Below are positions 35,382-45,720 of a stretch of DNA of 64,000 nt, one piece after another; the first letter of the stretch is position 1; every line of letters begins with the position of its first letter. The DNA is from Luteitalea sp. (lineage in GTDB: Bacteria > Acidobacteriota > Vicinamibacteria > Vicinamibacterales > Vicinamibacteraceae): the NCBI GenBank assembly GCA_009377495.1, contig WHTZ01000033.1:1-64000 (forward strand), given 5' to 3'. The notes under the pieces were generated by a model. That model worked only from the letters and a program-made list of their open reading frames with translations, made no database searches and was not told the DNA's origin. Position numbers and translations under genes: made by a program.

Positions 35382-38081
35382 ATGCCCGCCGATCCGGATA
35401 AGGTTCTCGACACGGCGTCGTCGATCGCCGACGGTGCCGAGGTGAACTGGGAGGCGCTCGAGGTGGCAGCCTTGAGCGACGAGGAACGCCGCCTGCTCCG
35501 GCAGCTCCGGCTGCTCGCAGGTATTGCCGACGTGCATCGCAGTGCGGCCGGTGAGCCCGTGCCGGCGGTCGGGAAACCGCAGCAGCGGCCGGTTCCGTCC
35601 ACCCCGCCCGTCCCGCCTGCCCCGGCCGTGCCGGCGTCGGAGCAATGGGGACACCTCGAGCTCGTCGAGAAAGTGGGCGAAGGCACATTCGGCGAAGTGT
35701 ATCGTGCGCGCGACACGCGGCTGCACCGCGACGTCGCGCTCAAGCTGCTGCGGCCCGAAGCCTCGCGGACGCGACTCGTTCAGCGCGTGCTGCACGAAGG
35801 GCGCACGCTGGCGCGCATCCGACATCTCAACGTGCTGACCGTCTACGGGGTCGAGGAGCACGACGAGCGCGTCGGCTTGTGGATGGAATTCGTCCAGGGC
35901 AGCACGCTGGCGGCCTTGTTGGCTCGGCAGGGTCCCTACAGCGCGCGCGAGGCGGCGCTCATTGGCCAGGACTTGGGTCGTGCCCTCGCGGCCGTGCATG
36001 GGGCGGGCCTCGTGCACCGCGACATCAAGGCGCAAAACGTCATGCGCGAACATGGGGGGCGCGTCGTCCTCATGGATTTCGGCGCGGGTCGCCTGCTCGA
36101 TAGCGGCGATCCGTCGCCCCGCGCGCGCATGACGGGTACGCCGATGTATCTGGCGCCAGAGCTCGTCAGCGGCGACGCCGACGCGACGGTCCAAAGCGAT
36201 ATCTACGCCCTGGGCGTCCTGCTCTACCACCTTGTGACGCGGGCGTATCCGGTGCGAGCGATGTCACTCGACACCCTGCGGAGCGCGCACGCGGGGGGAA
36301 ACCGCACGCCGCTTCACGACGCGCGGCCCGATCTCCCGGACGGCTTTGTGGCCGTGGTCGAGCGAGCGCTTCACCCGGATCCGCGACTGCGATACCAGAG
36401 CGCCGGGGCGATGCAGGCAGCACTGGCGGCGTCGCTCGGGCTCGACATCGAGGCGCACCCGTCGCTCGTGCGGGCACGCGAGGGTGACAGGACGCGGCGG
36501 CTGGCCAAAGCCGAGACCGCCACACGTGTCCGGCCCGTGGCACCTCGTCCGCGGGCGTGGGAGGTGAGCAACAGACCGCGCCTCGCGGCGGGCCTTGGCC
36601 TGCTCGGGCTGCTGGCGCTCGTCGTGCTCGTGGTTGTGTGGTTGCGTGCGCAGCTGCCTGCCGAGGATGCCGGCCGCCTGCCTTTGGTCGTCGTGCGCCC
36701 GTTCGAGGCAATGACCCCGGAGGACCGGGTCTTGGCGTCGGGCCTGACGAGCGAGGTTGGCCGGCAGCTTGGCATGCTGGACGCGCCGTTGTCGCTGGCG
36801 CCCCTCACGAGCTTCGACGAGTTACCGCCTGGCACACCGGCGCAGCGGGTGCTCGAACGTTTGGGCGCCGACGCCCTCGTCTACGGCAGGGCAGGACAGC
36901 AAGACGATGTGCTGGTGGTGTCGCTGGAAATGACGCACGTCGGCCAGGAGAAGCCGAGGCCCCTCCCGCCGTTCAAGAAACCGGTGCGCGAGTCACTGGC
37001 TCTGACGGCGGACATTGCTGAACGGATCGCGCTGGAGCTGTCCGCCGAGCGGCGCCGCGCGCGACGGGAGCCGCGAACCGTTCACCCTGACGCGTGGGAC
37101 GCCTACCTGCGTGCGCGCTACGCGCTCATCCCGCCGGGGAAGCCAGAACAGGCGATTTCGTTGCTGCAGAAGGCACGCAGCCTCCAGCCTGGCTTTGCGG
37201 AAGCGGATGCCGCACTTGGCCGCGCGTTCCTGTGGAATACGTTCACGAGGAGGTCTCGCGCGGAGCATGAAATGCTCATCAACAGCGCTCGTGACGCGGC
37301 GAACGCGGCCTTGGCGGTGAACCCGGACCTGGCGGAGGCCCATTATGTGCTGGCTGACATCAGCTTCGTCGAAGACTGGGGGTGGGAGCAGGCGGCCAAG
37401 GAGTTCGAGACCGCGCTCAGCCTCGACCCCGCCGACGAGGTCGTCCGATACCGCTACGCCATGTTCTTGGCGTCGCGCCGGCGGCTCGAGGAGGCACTTC
37501 GCGTCATTGGTGACGGCCGACGGCTCAACCCGCTATCGGCGACCATCGCCGGGTACGCAGGTATGACCCAATACTTCGCTCGGCACTACGATCAGGCGGT
37601 AAAGGACTTCAATTACGCCTTGAGCCTGGATTCGTTACACGAGGGCGCACACCAAGGGCTGTGCCGTGCCTATCGCGCCATGGGGCGTGCGAAGGAGGCG
37701 CTCGCGCAATGTGAGGCCACGTTGAGCGCAAAGGAAGCGCGCGCGGCGGATCCGAAACAGTTGCCGGCCGATCGTGAGTGGCACTTGCTGCGCGCCGAGG
37801 TGGCGCAGGCGCTGGTTGGTGTGAACCGGCGCAACGACGCACAGAAGATCCTCGCCGACCTGATACGAGCGCGGCAGGGGAACACAGCTGCCGTCTTCCC
37901 CGAATCCATTGCGTTCATCCTGCTGGCGCTCGGGCAGAGCGGCGAGGCGTTCACGTGGCTGGACGATGCGCTGGCGGAACGGTCGCGCCCAATCCTCTAT
38001 CTCGCCGTCGACCCGCGGTTCGATCCAATCCGCGACGATGCGCGCTACCGCACCCTCACCAGACGTCTCGGCCTCCAGTGA
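35382..38081 (+). CDS. Receptor-like Ser/Thr kinase with TPR domain (kinase D of array)
   Basis: 899 residues. It has the N-terminal module (VLDTASSIADGAEVNWEALE, LLRQLRLLAGIADVHRS), a Pro-rich linker (about 65-85), a kinase domain at about 88-355 with intact GEGTFGEVYRARD, DVALKLL, HRDIKAQN and MDFGAGR, and a transmembrane helix at 400-423. The extracytoplasmic TolB-N-like part (LVVVRPFEAMTPEDRVLASGL) and TPRs end in LAVDPRFDPIRDDARYRTL. It is last in the array, 40 bp after kinase C. Its TGA stop lies inside the left arm of the inverted repeat at 38078-38145. No small basic gene follows. Confidence 0.92.
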   Translation: MPADPDKVLDTASSIADGAEVNWEALEVAALSDEERRLLRQLRLLAGIADVHRSAAGEPVPAVGKPQQRPVPSTPPVPPAPAVPASEQWGHLELVEKVGEGTFGEVYRARDTRLHRDVALKLLRPEASRTRLVQRVLHEGRTLARIRHLNVLTVYGVEEHDERVGLWMEFVQGSTLAALLARQGPYSAREAALIGQDLGRALAAVHGAGLVHRDIKAQNVMREHGGRVVLMDFGAGRLLDSGDPSPRARMTGTPMYLAPELVSGDADATVQSDIYALGVLLYHLVTRAYPVRAMSLDTLRSAHAGGNRTPLHDARPDLPDGFVAVVERALHPDPRLRYQSAGAMQAALAASLGLDIEAHPSLVRAREGDRTRRLAKAETATRVRPVAPRPRAWEVSNRPRLAAGLGLLGLLALVVLVVVWLRAQLPAEDAGRLPLVVVRPFEAMTPEDRVLASGLTSEVGRQLGMLDAPLSLAPLTSFDELPPGTPAQRVLERLGADALVYGRAGQQDDVLVVSLEMTHVGQEKPRPLPPFKKPVRESLALTADIAERIALELSAERRRARREPRTVHPDAWDAYLRARYALIPPGKPEQAISLLQKARSLQPGFAEADAALGRAFLWNTFTRRSRAEHEMLINSARDAANAALAVNPDLAEAHYVLADISFVEDWGWEQAAKEFETALSLDPADEVVRYRYAMFLASRRRLEEALRVIGDGRRLNPLSATIAGYAGMTQYFARHYDQAVKDFNYALSLDSLHEGAHQGLCRAYRAMGRAKEALAQCEATLSAKEARAADPKQLPADREWHLLRAEVAQALVGVNRRNDAQKILADLIRARQGNTAAVFPESIAFILLALGQSGEAFTWLDDALAERSRPILYLAVDPRFDPIRDDARYRTLTRRLGLQ

Positions 38082-38145
38082 AAAGGGGACAGGCCCCTTT
38101 TCGGTGGCATCCGTTGGCGAAAAAGGGGCCTGTCCCCTTTTTCAC
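38078..38145. terminator. Large inverted repeat between convergent genes, bidirectional terminator candidate
   Basis: The arms (38078-38102 and 38118-38145) carry aaaaggggacaggcccctttt and its complement with single-base slips, separated by about 16 bp. Each arm is also partly self-complementary (aaaagggg ... cccctttt). A/T runs flank the GC stem on both sides, which fits a bidirectional intrinsic terminator. The TGA stops of kinase D and of the opposing nitroreductase gene lie in the outer ends of the two arms. Confidence 0.75.
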
Positions 38146-39302
38146 TGTCGCCGTTTCCATGCCGGCACAGAGCGCCGTGGCGCGCGAGATGTGTCGGGGT
38201 ACGGAGCCCACGCGACACCCGGTGGCCGCGAGCCAACACCGGCCGCATACAAAACCGCTTCGTCGACGCCGTCGATGCCCACGGCGCGTTCCACGATTGT
38301 GTCGGCGAGGGCGGCGGTGCAAAACGGCGCGAGACCGAGCGCCGTCGCCACCAGGCAGAAGGTCTGGCAGAAATGCCCCGCCTCGAGCAAGACGACTCGG
38401 TACGCCCGGGATGAGGGGTAGCGCCACTCGACGCGCGGAATCACCGATGTCATGAGAAAGAGCGCGGCCGTATCACCGTAGCCGTCCTGCGAGGGTAAGA
38501 ACGCCCGGACCTCAGCTGCGGTGGCGCCGCGGCGCATGAGATGCAGGCCGTGGACGTCCCCACGATAGTGATAGAGGCCCCGGCTGAGCCCTCGGACGTT
38601 CAGCGCGAGGACGTACACCTCGAGGCTGTGACGCGCACCACCCGATGGGGATGTCTTGAGCGGGATTTTCCCGAACACGCCACCGTTCACCCACTCCTGG
38701 ACGCCCCAGGTGAGTCCTGCCAGCGTGGCCACGTGCGCTAGCGTGATCGACGCGCTGCCGAAGCGGCGCCACGTGCGCCGTGCCAGCAGCGTTGGCACGA
38801 GCGATGCGTCGAGGGCGGGCGCGGGCAATGCGACCCGCGCGAGGGCGCGCACCCGCTTGATTGGGGACGGGGGCGGATCGCGACGCGCTTTGGCACGTTG
38901 TGACCTGCGTGCGACCTCCGGCGGCGCAAACGTGACGTCACGTGACGCAAAGTGAAAGAACGGTGCTTCCGGCGCCCAGCTCACCCATCGGCCGAGCAGA
39001 TTGCCTGCGCGCCGTTGACCGGGCACGGAACGCTCGAGGAAGCTGGCGTCGCAGAGCGCCTCGACCAGTTGTGCGAGCGCCTTCGCATCGACGTCGTCGA
39101 GTCGGCGCCGCGCCGCGCCGATCGTCCGCCAGGTGTCGAATGCCTCGAGCACCTCCAGGAGCACGACCCGCGCGGGCATGCGCACGCGCGTGCGGTAGTT
39201 CTCGAGGTACAGGCGCGCACCTTTCCAGTAGCAGACCATCGTGGCTGCGCGCCGATAACGCACGACGGTTGGACGTGAAGAGCTACTGGGGGACATGTGC
39301 AT
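38142..39302 (-). CDS. SagB-type nitroreductase / dehydrogenase
   Basis: 386 residues. The N-terminal part (about 15-95, RYRRAATMVCYWKGARLYLE, then a winged-helix-like stretch) precedes an FMN-binding nitroreductase fold from about 165: TSPSGGARHSLEVYVLAL, EAGHFCQTFCLVATALGL and AVLYAAGVG are SagB/ThcOx signatures. In azole-forming peptide pathways SagB oxidises azolines to azoles. Here no YcaO cyclodehydratase, precursor peptide or protease is adjacent, so the role is open. A half copy of the GGCGCCCC repeat sits directly upstream of the start (39308-39319). The start is ATG 39302, or ATG 39296. Confidence 0.8.
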   Translation of the reverse strand: MHMSPSSSSRPTVVRYRRAATMVCYWKGARLYLENYRTRVRMPARVVLLEVLEAFDTWRTIGAARRRLDDVDAKALAQLVEALCDASFLERSVPGQRRAGNLLGRWVSWAPEAPFFHFASRDVTFAPPEVARRSQRAKARRDPPPSPIKRVRALARVALPAPALDASLVPTLLARRTWRRFGSASITLAHVATLAGLTWGVQEWVNGGVFGKIPLKTSPSGGARHSLEVYVLALNVRGLSRGLYHYRGDVHGLHLMRRGATAAEVRAFLPSQDGYGDTAALFLMTSVIPRVEWRYPSSRAYRVVLLEAGHFCQTFCLVATALGLAPFCTAALADTIVERAVGIDGVDEAVLYAAGVGSRPPGVAWAPYPDTSRAPRRSVPAWKRRQ

Positions 39303-39337
39303 TAGATGGCGCCCCTAAACCGCCCTACGGTCGTGGC

Positions 39338-40264
39338 CTACACGTTTTGGCTCCGTGTCGCGGTTGCCTTGATTGCACGATAGTACCGTGAGGGGAGCCG
39401 GTGACCGACGTACGGCTCGATGAACGCGGATGCCTCGACGAGCGCGGCGAGATTGACGCCGGTCTCGACGCGAAGCCCGTCGAGAACGTAGAGCAGGTCC
39501 TCGGTTGCCAAATTGCCTGTCGCACCCGGCGCATACGGGCATCCTCCAAGCCCGCCGGCCGAGGCGTCGAACGTCGTGATGTCGTGCTCGAGGGCGGCGA
39601 GCACGTTGGCCAGCGCCGTCCCCCGTGTGTCGTGGAAGTGTAGCGCCACTTGGGACCGCGGCAGTCGCGCGAGCAACCGATCGAGCACGTGATGGACCTG
39701 CCCCGGATGCGCAACCCCAATCGTGTCACTGACAGAGACCTCGACGGCGCCCATGTCCAGCAGCCGCTCGGTGACGTCGAGCACCCGCTCCACGGCCACC
39801 GGGCCCTCATACGGGCAGCCAAAGGCCGTGGACAGATAGCCGCGCACGCGGAGCCCCTTGTCGATCGCACGCGCGCACAGCTCCGCATAGGCCGCCAGAG
39901 ATGCATCGATGCCCTGGTTGAGGTTCTTGTGGCTGAACGTCTCCGACGCCGCCGCGAAGATGGCAATCTCCTGCACGCCCGCCGCCAGCGCGCGTTCCAT
40001 CCCCTTGAGATTGGGCACGAGCGCGCTCAGCCGAACGCCAGGCCGACGCGGTAACCTCTCGATGACCTCCGCGGTGTCAGCCATTTGCGGAACCCACCGA
40101 GGACTGACGAACGCACCCGCCTCGATGAGGTGAAGGCCGGCATCGGCCAGTCGGCCGATGAACGTCGCCTTCACCTCAGGCGGAATCACAGCCCGTTCGT
40201 TTTGCAAGCCGTCGCGCGGTCCGACCTCGACAATCGAGACGCGGCTGGGTAGAGAAGGGCGCAT
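39338..40264 (-). CDS. mvaB: Hydroxymethylglutaryl-CoA lyase
   Basis: A 308-residue TIM-barrel enzyme that cleaves HMG-CoA to acetoacetate and acetyl-CoA, the last step of leucine degradation. VGPRDGLQNE near the N-terminus, AFVSPRWVPQMAD, HFHDTRGTALANVLAALEHD (metal-binding histidines) and GGLGGCPYAPGATGN with the catalytic loop cysteine are all present. The length is typical. It lies 9 bp after the biotin carrier gene and is the last gene of the liu-type operon. Confidence 0.96.
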   Translation of the reverse strand: MRPSLPSRVSIVEVGPRDGLQNERAVIPPEVKATFIGRLADAGLHLIEAGAFVSPRWVPQMADTAEVIERLPRRPGVRLSALVPNLKGMERALAAGVQEIAIFAAASETFSHKNLNQGIDASLAAYAELCARAIDKGLRVRGYLSTAFGCPYEGPVAVERVLDVTERLLDMGAVEVSVSDTIGVAHPGQVHHVLDRLLARLPRSQVALHFHDTRGTALANVLAALEHDITTFDASAGGLGGCPYAPGATGNLATEDLLYVLDGLRVETGVNLAALVEASAFIEPYVGHRLPSRYYRAIKATATRSQNV

Positions 40265-40273
40265 GGATCGTAT

Positions 40274-40768
40274 CTATTCCAGCTCGATGAGCGGCGGGCC
40301 CGGCTGCACGAGGTCTCCCTCGCGGCACAGCACCCGTCGGACGATGCCATCCCGCGGCGCGCGGAGTGGTAGCTCCATCTTCATGGCTTCTAGGGTCGCG
40401 AGCGGCATATCTTTGATGGCACGATCGCCCGGCTTGACGAAGAGCCGTACGACGGTAGCTGGCATGGGCGTGCTGAGCGCGTCATGGCTACTGGTGCGGC
40501 GACGGGTGCCGCGGCTCTGTGGCGCTTGCAGCTCCACCACCAGGGCCTCGCCGTTGATGCACACCCACGTGGCGTCCCGATCGCGAACGGCCCATACCAC
40601 GGTTGATCGTTCCGGCGACAGCTCATCCAGCGTCGAACTGACACGAAAGGCGTGATCACCCAGCGACCGGACGGCAAGGCGCGTAGTGCCTTCATCTGTG
40701 ACCGAGGCCATCTCGCCTGCGATTTCAACGAGCAGCGCCTCGGTATCGAACCGCGCTTCAAAACGCAT
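40274..40768 (-). CDS. Biotin carboxyl carrier protein of acyl-CoA carboxylase (separated domain)
   Basis: 164 residues. The C-terminal biotinyl domain has EAMKMELPLRAPRDG, with the Lys of AMKM as the biotin site. The N-terminal 90 residues match the BT-type linker domain usually found between biotin carboxylase and carrier in methylcrotonyl-CoA carboxylase alpha (FEARFDTEALLVEIAGEM ... WVCINGEALVVEL). In most bacteria this is fused to the biotin carboxylase. Here it has its own ATG, with no recognisable Shine-Dalgarno, after a 90-bp gap filled by two palindromes. It may be translated by reinitiation. See the split-gene finding. Confidence 0.9.
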   Translation of the reverse strand: MRFEARFDTEALLVEIAGEMASVTDEGTTRLAVRSLGDHAFRVSSTLDELSPERSTVVWAVRDRDATWVCINGEALVVELQAPQSRGTRRRTSSHDALSTPMPATVVRLFVKPGDRAIKDMPLATLEAMKMELPLRAPRDGIVRRVLCREGDLVQPGPPLIELE

Positions 40769-40800
40769 AGCTGTTACGGTGTCTCAGTTTTTGTGACGAC

Positions 40801-40858
40801 GGCGCCCCTAAAGGGGCGCCTTACAAACGGGCGCTTCAGGGTCCGTAGCGCGGGGCTT

Positions 40859-40867
<9 letters not shown>
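40801..40867. repeat. Two palindromes between biotin carboxylase and carrier genes
   Basis: GGCGCCCC-taaa-GGGGCGCC (40801-40820) and CGGGGCT-ttt-AGCCCCG (40851-40867). The second contains the TAA stop of the biotin carboxylase gene (40859-40861) in its loop. The first is a copy of the element at 20190, 47170 and 51538. The second is of the type seen at 59995. Confidence 0.85.
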
Positions 40868-42361
<1,494 letters not shown>

Positions 42362-42388
42362 TGAGGTGGCTCGCTTCGCCCCTCGCCC

Positions 42389-43174
42389 CTACCCGTGGGT
42401 CCACCCCGGCTTCCGCTTCTCGAGGAACGCCCGCAACCCTTCCTGGCCCTCCGCTGACACACGCTGTGCCGCGATCGTCTGCGCGGTGAGTTCCTTCACG
42501 TCGCGCGGTGGCCGGCCAACGATGCTGCCGATGAGCGATTTTGCCTTCGCAACGGCGCCGGGGGCTGCCGCAAGCACGTGTGCGAGCTCTTCGGCGACGG
42601 CCCGATCCAGATCCATGGCGGGCACGAGCCGGTGCACGAGACCCATCGCGTGCGCCGTGGTGGCATCGAACTGCTGGCCCGTGAGAAACCACCGCCGCGC
42701 GTGCGTCGTGCCAATCTTGGCGACGACGTACGGCGCGATGGTTGCCGGAAGGATGCCGAGGCGTGTTTCGGTGAATCCAAACAGGGCATCGTCCGCGGCG
42801 ACGACAATGTCGGCGATCGCGGCGAGGCCCGAGCCACCGCCCAGCGCCGCACCCTGGATGCGCGCAATGACCGGCACCGGTAGCCGGTCCAGCGCATCCA
42901 ACATCTCAGTCAGTGCCAACGCGTCTCGCAGGTTGGCTTCCTCGGCGTACGTGAGCGTGCGCTGCATCCACGCCACATCAGCGCCCGCGCAGAAGACCCG
43001 TCCTCCGCCACCGAGCACCACGGCACGCAGTCCGGCATGAGCCGCCGTCCTGAGTGCCCAGGTATGCAGCTCCGCCACGACCTCGTCATTGATGGCATTG
43101 CGCACGTCCGGCCGGTTCAGGGTCACGTGCTCGACCGGGCCGTCACGGCGAGTCTGGAGAAAGCGATAACTCAT
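42389..43174 (-). CDS. Enoyl-CoA hydratase family, probable methylglutaconyl-CoA hydratase
   Basis: A crotonase-fold protein of 261 residues from ATG 43174; an in-frame TTG at 43195 is the alternative. The oxyanion-hole segments VFCAGADVAWM and QGAALGGGSGLAAIADIVVA are present, with glutamate in FTETRLGILPA at the catalytic position. Between the two carboxylase genes it most likely hydrates 3-methylglutaconyl-CoA to HMG-CoA. The start is 22 bp from the stop of the beta-subunit gene. The C-terminus EGLRAFLEKRKPGW is typical. Confidence 0.93.
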   Translation of the reverse strand: MSYRFLQTRRDGPVEHVTLNRPDVRNAINDEVVAELHTWALRTAAHAGLRAVVLGGGGRVFCAGADVAWMQRTLTYAEEANLRDALALTEMLDALDRLPVPVIARIQGAALGGGSGLAAIADIVVAADDALFGFTETRLGILPATIAPYVVAKIGTTHARRWFLTGQQFDATTAHAMGLVHRLVPAMDLDRAVAEELAHVLAAAPGAVAKAKSLIGSIVGRPPRDVKELTAQTIAAQRVSAEGQEGLRAFLEKRKPGWTHG

Positions 43175-43195
43175 CGAGGAAATATATTCAATCAA

Positions 43196-44803
43196 CTACA
43201 TTCGAAACACACCAAACTTCGCGTCCGGAATCGGCGCGTTGAACGCCATCGACAGCCCGAGCGCCAGGGCCTGCCGCGTCTCCGCTGGATCGAGGATGCC
43301 GTCGTCCCACAGGCGCGCGGTGGAGAAGTAGGGCGAGCCCTCGTGCTCGTACTTCGCGAGGATGGGATCGCGAATAGCCGCTTCCTGCTCGGCCGATAAC
43401 CTCTTGCCTGCACGCGCCAGTTGATCCCGCTTCACCGTGACCAGCACCGCCGCGGCCTGCTCACCACCCATGACCGAGATTCGTGCGTTGGGCCACATCC
43501 AGAGCAGCCGCGGATCGTAACCGCGTCCACACATGCCGTAATTCCCCGCGCCAAAGGATCCGCCGATGATCACGGTGAATGTTGGGACGACGGAGTTCGC
43601 GACGGCGTGGACCAGCTTGGCGCCGTCCTTCGCGATGCCACGCCGCTCGTACTCTTTGCCAACGATGAAACCGGTAATGTTCTGCAGGAAGAGGAGCGGA
43701 ACGCTCCGCAGGTTGCAGAGCTCGATGAAGTGCGTGGCCTTGAGCGCAGACTCCGAGAAGAGCACACCGTTGTTCGCGATGAGACCGACGAGGAACCCGT
43801 GTAAGCGGGCGAAGCCCGTGACGAGCGTCGTGCCATAGCGCGCCTTGAACTCGTCGAACCGCGAGTCGTCTACGAGGCGCGCGATGACTTCGCGGACGTC
43901 ATAGAGCTTGCGAGTGTCGGCCGGGATGATGCCGTAGATCTCGTGCGGATCATAGCGCGGCTCCTGTGGCGTCGTGCAGTCTCGCGGAAGGTGCTTGGTC
44001 GTGTTCAGCGTCGCGACAATCGTCCGCGCCAGGTGCAGCGCGTCCTCGTCGTTCTCGGCGAAGTAGTCTGCTACGCCCGACAACCGCGTGTGCACGTCGG
44101 CGCCACCCAATTCCTCGGCGGTGACATCCTCGCCCGTCGCCGCCTTCACGAGCGGTGGCCCGCCGAGGAAGATCGTCCCGGTGCCACGGACGATGATGGT
44201 CTCGTCCGACATGGCCGGCACGTACGCGCCGCCCGCGGTGCACGATCCCATGACGACCGCAATCTGCGGGATGCGCGCGGCAGACATGCGCGCCTGATTG
44301 AAGAAGATGCGGCCGAAGTGCTCCCGGTCGGGGAACACCTCCGCCTGCAACGGCAGGAACGCACCACCCGAATCCACGAGATAGACGCAGGGGAGGCGAT
44401 TCTCGAGCGCGACTTGCTGCGCGCGCAGGTGCTTCTTCACGGTGATGGGGTAGTAGGTACCCCCTTTGACCGTCGCGTCGTTGGCCACGATCATCACCTC
44501 GCGGCCGGAGACGCGACCCGCACCCGTGACAAGCCCAGCCGCGGCCGCGTCGTCTTCATACATGCCGCAGGCCGCCAGCGGCGAGAGCTCGAGGAAGGGC
44601 GAGCCAGAATCGAGCAGCCGCTCGATGCGTTCGCGCACGAAGAGCTTGTCCTGCTGCCGATGCCGCTCGCGTGCCCGCATGCCACCACCCTCGCGCGCGG
44701 CCGCGAGCTTGGCGGCCAGCTCGGTTACCAGCGCCTGCATCCGAGCGGCGTTGGCCTTGAATTCGTCGCCGTCAATCTTGACCTGCGTCTCGAGGATTTC
44801 CAT
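43196..44803 (-). CDS. Methylcrotonyl-CoA-type carboxyltransferase beta subunit
   Basis: A 535-residue carboxyltransferase, first gene of the operon. [58 protein letters not shown] and [19 protein letters not shown] are hallmarks of methylcrotonyl/geranyl-CoA carboxylase beta subunits. It transfers the carboxyl group from biotin to the acyl-CoA. ATG 44803 gives the family start ([15 protein letters not shown]); in-frame starts upstream (44824) would overlap the opposite gene's control region. Only 31 bp separate it from the divergent gene at 44835, where a TATAAT (44822-44827, minus strand) may be its -10. Confidence 0.95.
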   Translation of the reverse strand: MEILETQVKIDGDEFKANAARMQALVTELAAKLAAAREGGGMRARERHRQQDKLFVRERIERLLDSGSPFLELSPLAACGMYEDDAAAAGLVTGAGRVSGREVMIVANDATVKGGTYYPITVKKHLRAQQVALENRLPCVYLVDSGGAFLPLQAEVFPDREHFGRIFFNQARMSAARIPQIAVVMGSCTAGGAYVPAMSDETIIVRGTGTIFLGGPPLVKAATGEDVTAEELGGADVHTRLSGVADYFAENDEDALHLARTIVATLNTTKHLPRDCTTPQEPRYDPHEIYGIIPADTRKLYDVREVIARLVDDSRFDEFKARYGTTLVTGFARLHGFLVGLIANNGVLFSESALKATHFIELCNLRSVPLLFLQNITGFIVGKEYERRGIAKDGAKLVHAVANSVVPTFTVIIGGSFGAGNYGMCGRGYDPRLLWMWPNARISVMGGEQAAAVLVTVKRDQLARAGKRLSAEQEAAIRDPILAKYEHEGSPYFSTARLWDDGILDPAETRQALALGLSMAFNAPIPDAKFGVFRM

Positions 44804-44834
44804 TAGCCTGGTTGGCACCGGCATTATATGGGGG

Positions 44835-45515
44835 ATGGGAAACAGCCGGAACGGGGACGCTCCGCCCCGCTGGCGCCACGAGTGCGAGCGCATGGTCGAC
44901 GAGCAAATTGCCGCCCGGGGCATGCGCGACCCGCGGGTCCTCGCAGCTCTGCGCAGCGTTCCGCGGCATTTGTTCGTGCCACCTGAGCTGCGTGCGCACG
45001 CCTACGACGACGGCGCCTTGCCCATTGGCGGCGGGCAAACGATCTCTCAACCGTACATTGTTGCGATCATGACCGAGGCCGTGCGCTTGCGGCAGCGCGA
45101 CCGTGTGCTCGAGGTTGGTACTGGGTCAGGTTATCAAGTGGCCGTGCTGGCGCAGCTTGCAGACCGAGTTGTCTCGGTGGAGCGTATGGTTGTTCTGGCG
45201 CGAACGGCCCGCCGGGCGCTCCACGCGCTTGGGCTTCAGCAGGTGCACCTCCTAGTGGCTGATGGCGCCGAGGCCGTTCGGCCCGACCAGCTCTTCGACG
45301 CAGTGTTGGTGACCGCCGGCGCTCCCACCGTGCCGAACCAGTTGCGCACGCGCCTTGCCGACGGAGGCCGCCTCATCATTCCCGTTGGCCCGCTCGAGCT
45401 TCAGACGCTCCTCCTCATTGAACGGCACGGCAATAGCTTTACTCAATCCTCGTTAGGCTCATGTGTATTCGTCCCATTGGTCGGTCGCTCCGGCTGGTCC
45501 TCGTCCCAGGGTTAA
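44835..45515 (+). CDS. pcm: Protein-L-isoaspartate O-methyltransferase
   Basis: A 226-residue SAM-dependent repair enzyme that methylates isoaspartyl residues in damaged proteins. [40 protein letters not shown] and [18 protein letters not shown] (SAM motif I) are diagnostic. The C-terminus ([14 protein letters not shown]) is typical, with a short extra tail. The frame is open far upstream, antisense to the carboxylase gene, but ATG 44835 gives the family length. Confidence 0.95.
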   Translation: MGNSRNGDAPPRWRHECERMVDEQIAARGMRDPRVLAALRSVPRHLFVPPELRAHAYDDGALPIGGGQTISQPYIVAIMTEAVRLRQRDRVLEVGTGSGYQVAVLAQLADRVVSVERMVVLARTARRALHALGLQQVHLLVADGAEAVRPDQLFDAVLVTAGAPTVPNQLRTRLADGGRLIIPVGPLELQTLLLIERHGNSFTQSSLGSCVFVPLVGRSGWSSSQG

Positions 45516-45522
45516 ACAGGTG

Positions 45523-45560
45523 CCAGGGGTCAGGGGTCAGAGGGTCAGGGGTCAGGGGGG
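45523..45560. repeat. Short direct repeats aggggtc
   Basis: Several imperfect copies of caggggt/cagggg lie in the 205-bp gap between pcm and the sigma-54 activator. This is simple-sequence DNA with no coding potential or clear promoter. The gap otherwise holds only the GGGAGGT ribosome site of the next gene. Confidence 0.65.
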
Positions 45561-45720
45561 CGAGGGGGGATCAGGCAGACTTCCTCCAAGATCCGGGCGT
45601 CTTTACACGATGTGTCTTGATTTCAGACGCGGCAGCCATGTGCCGTAGCCCTACTGGACACTGGCTGGCTCGACGAGTAAGGATTGGATCTGGTGCGCAT
45701 GTTGGGAGGTCGGCGACGTA

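Noticed and set aside
45523..45560. Possible CRISPR-like direct repeats
   Set aside because: The units are only about 7 bp, without spacers of constant length or cas genes; this is simple-sequence DNA.
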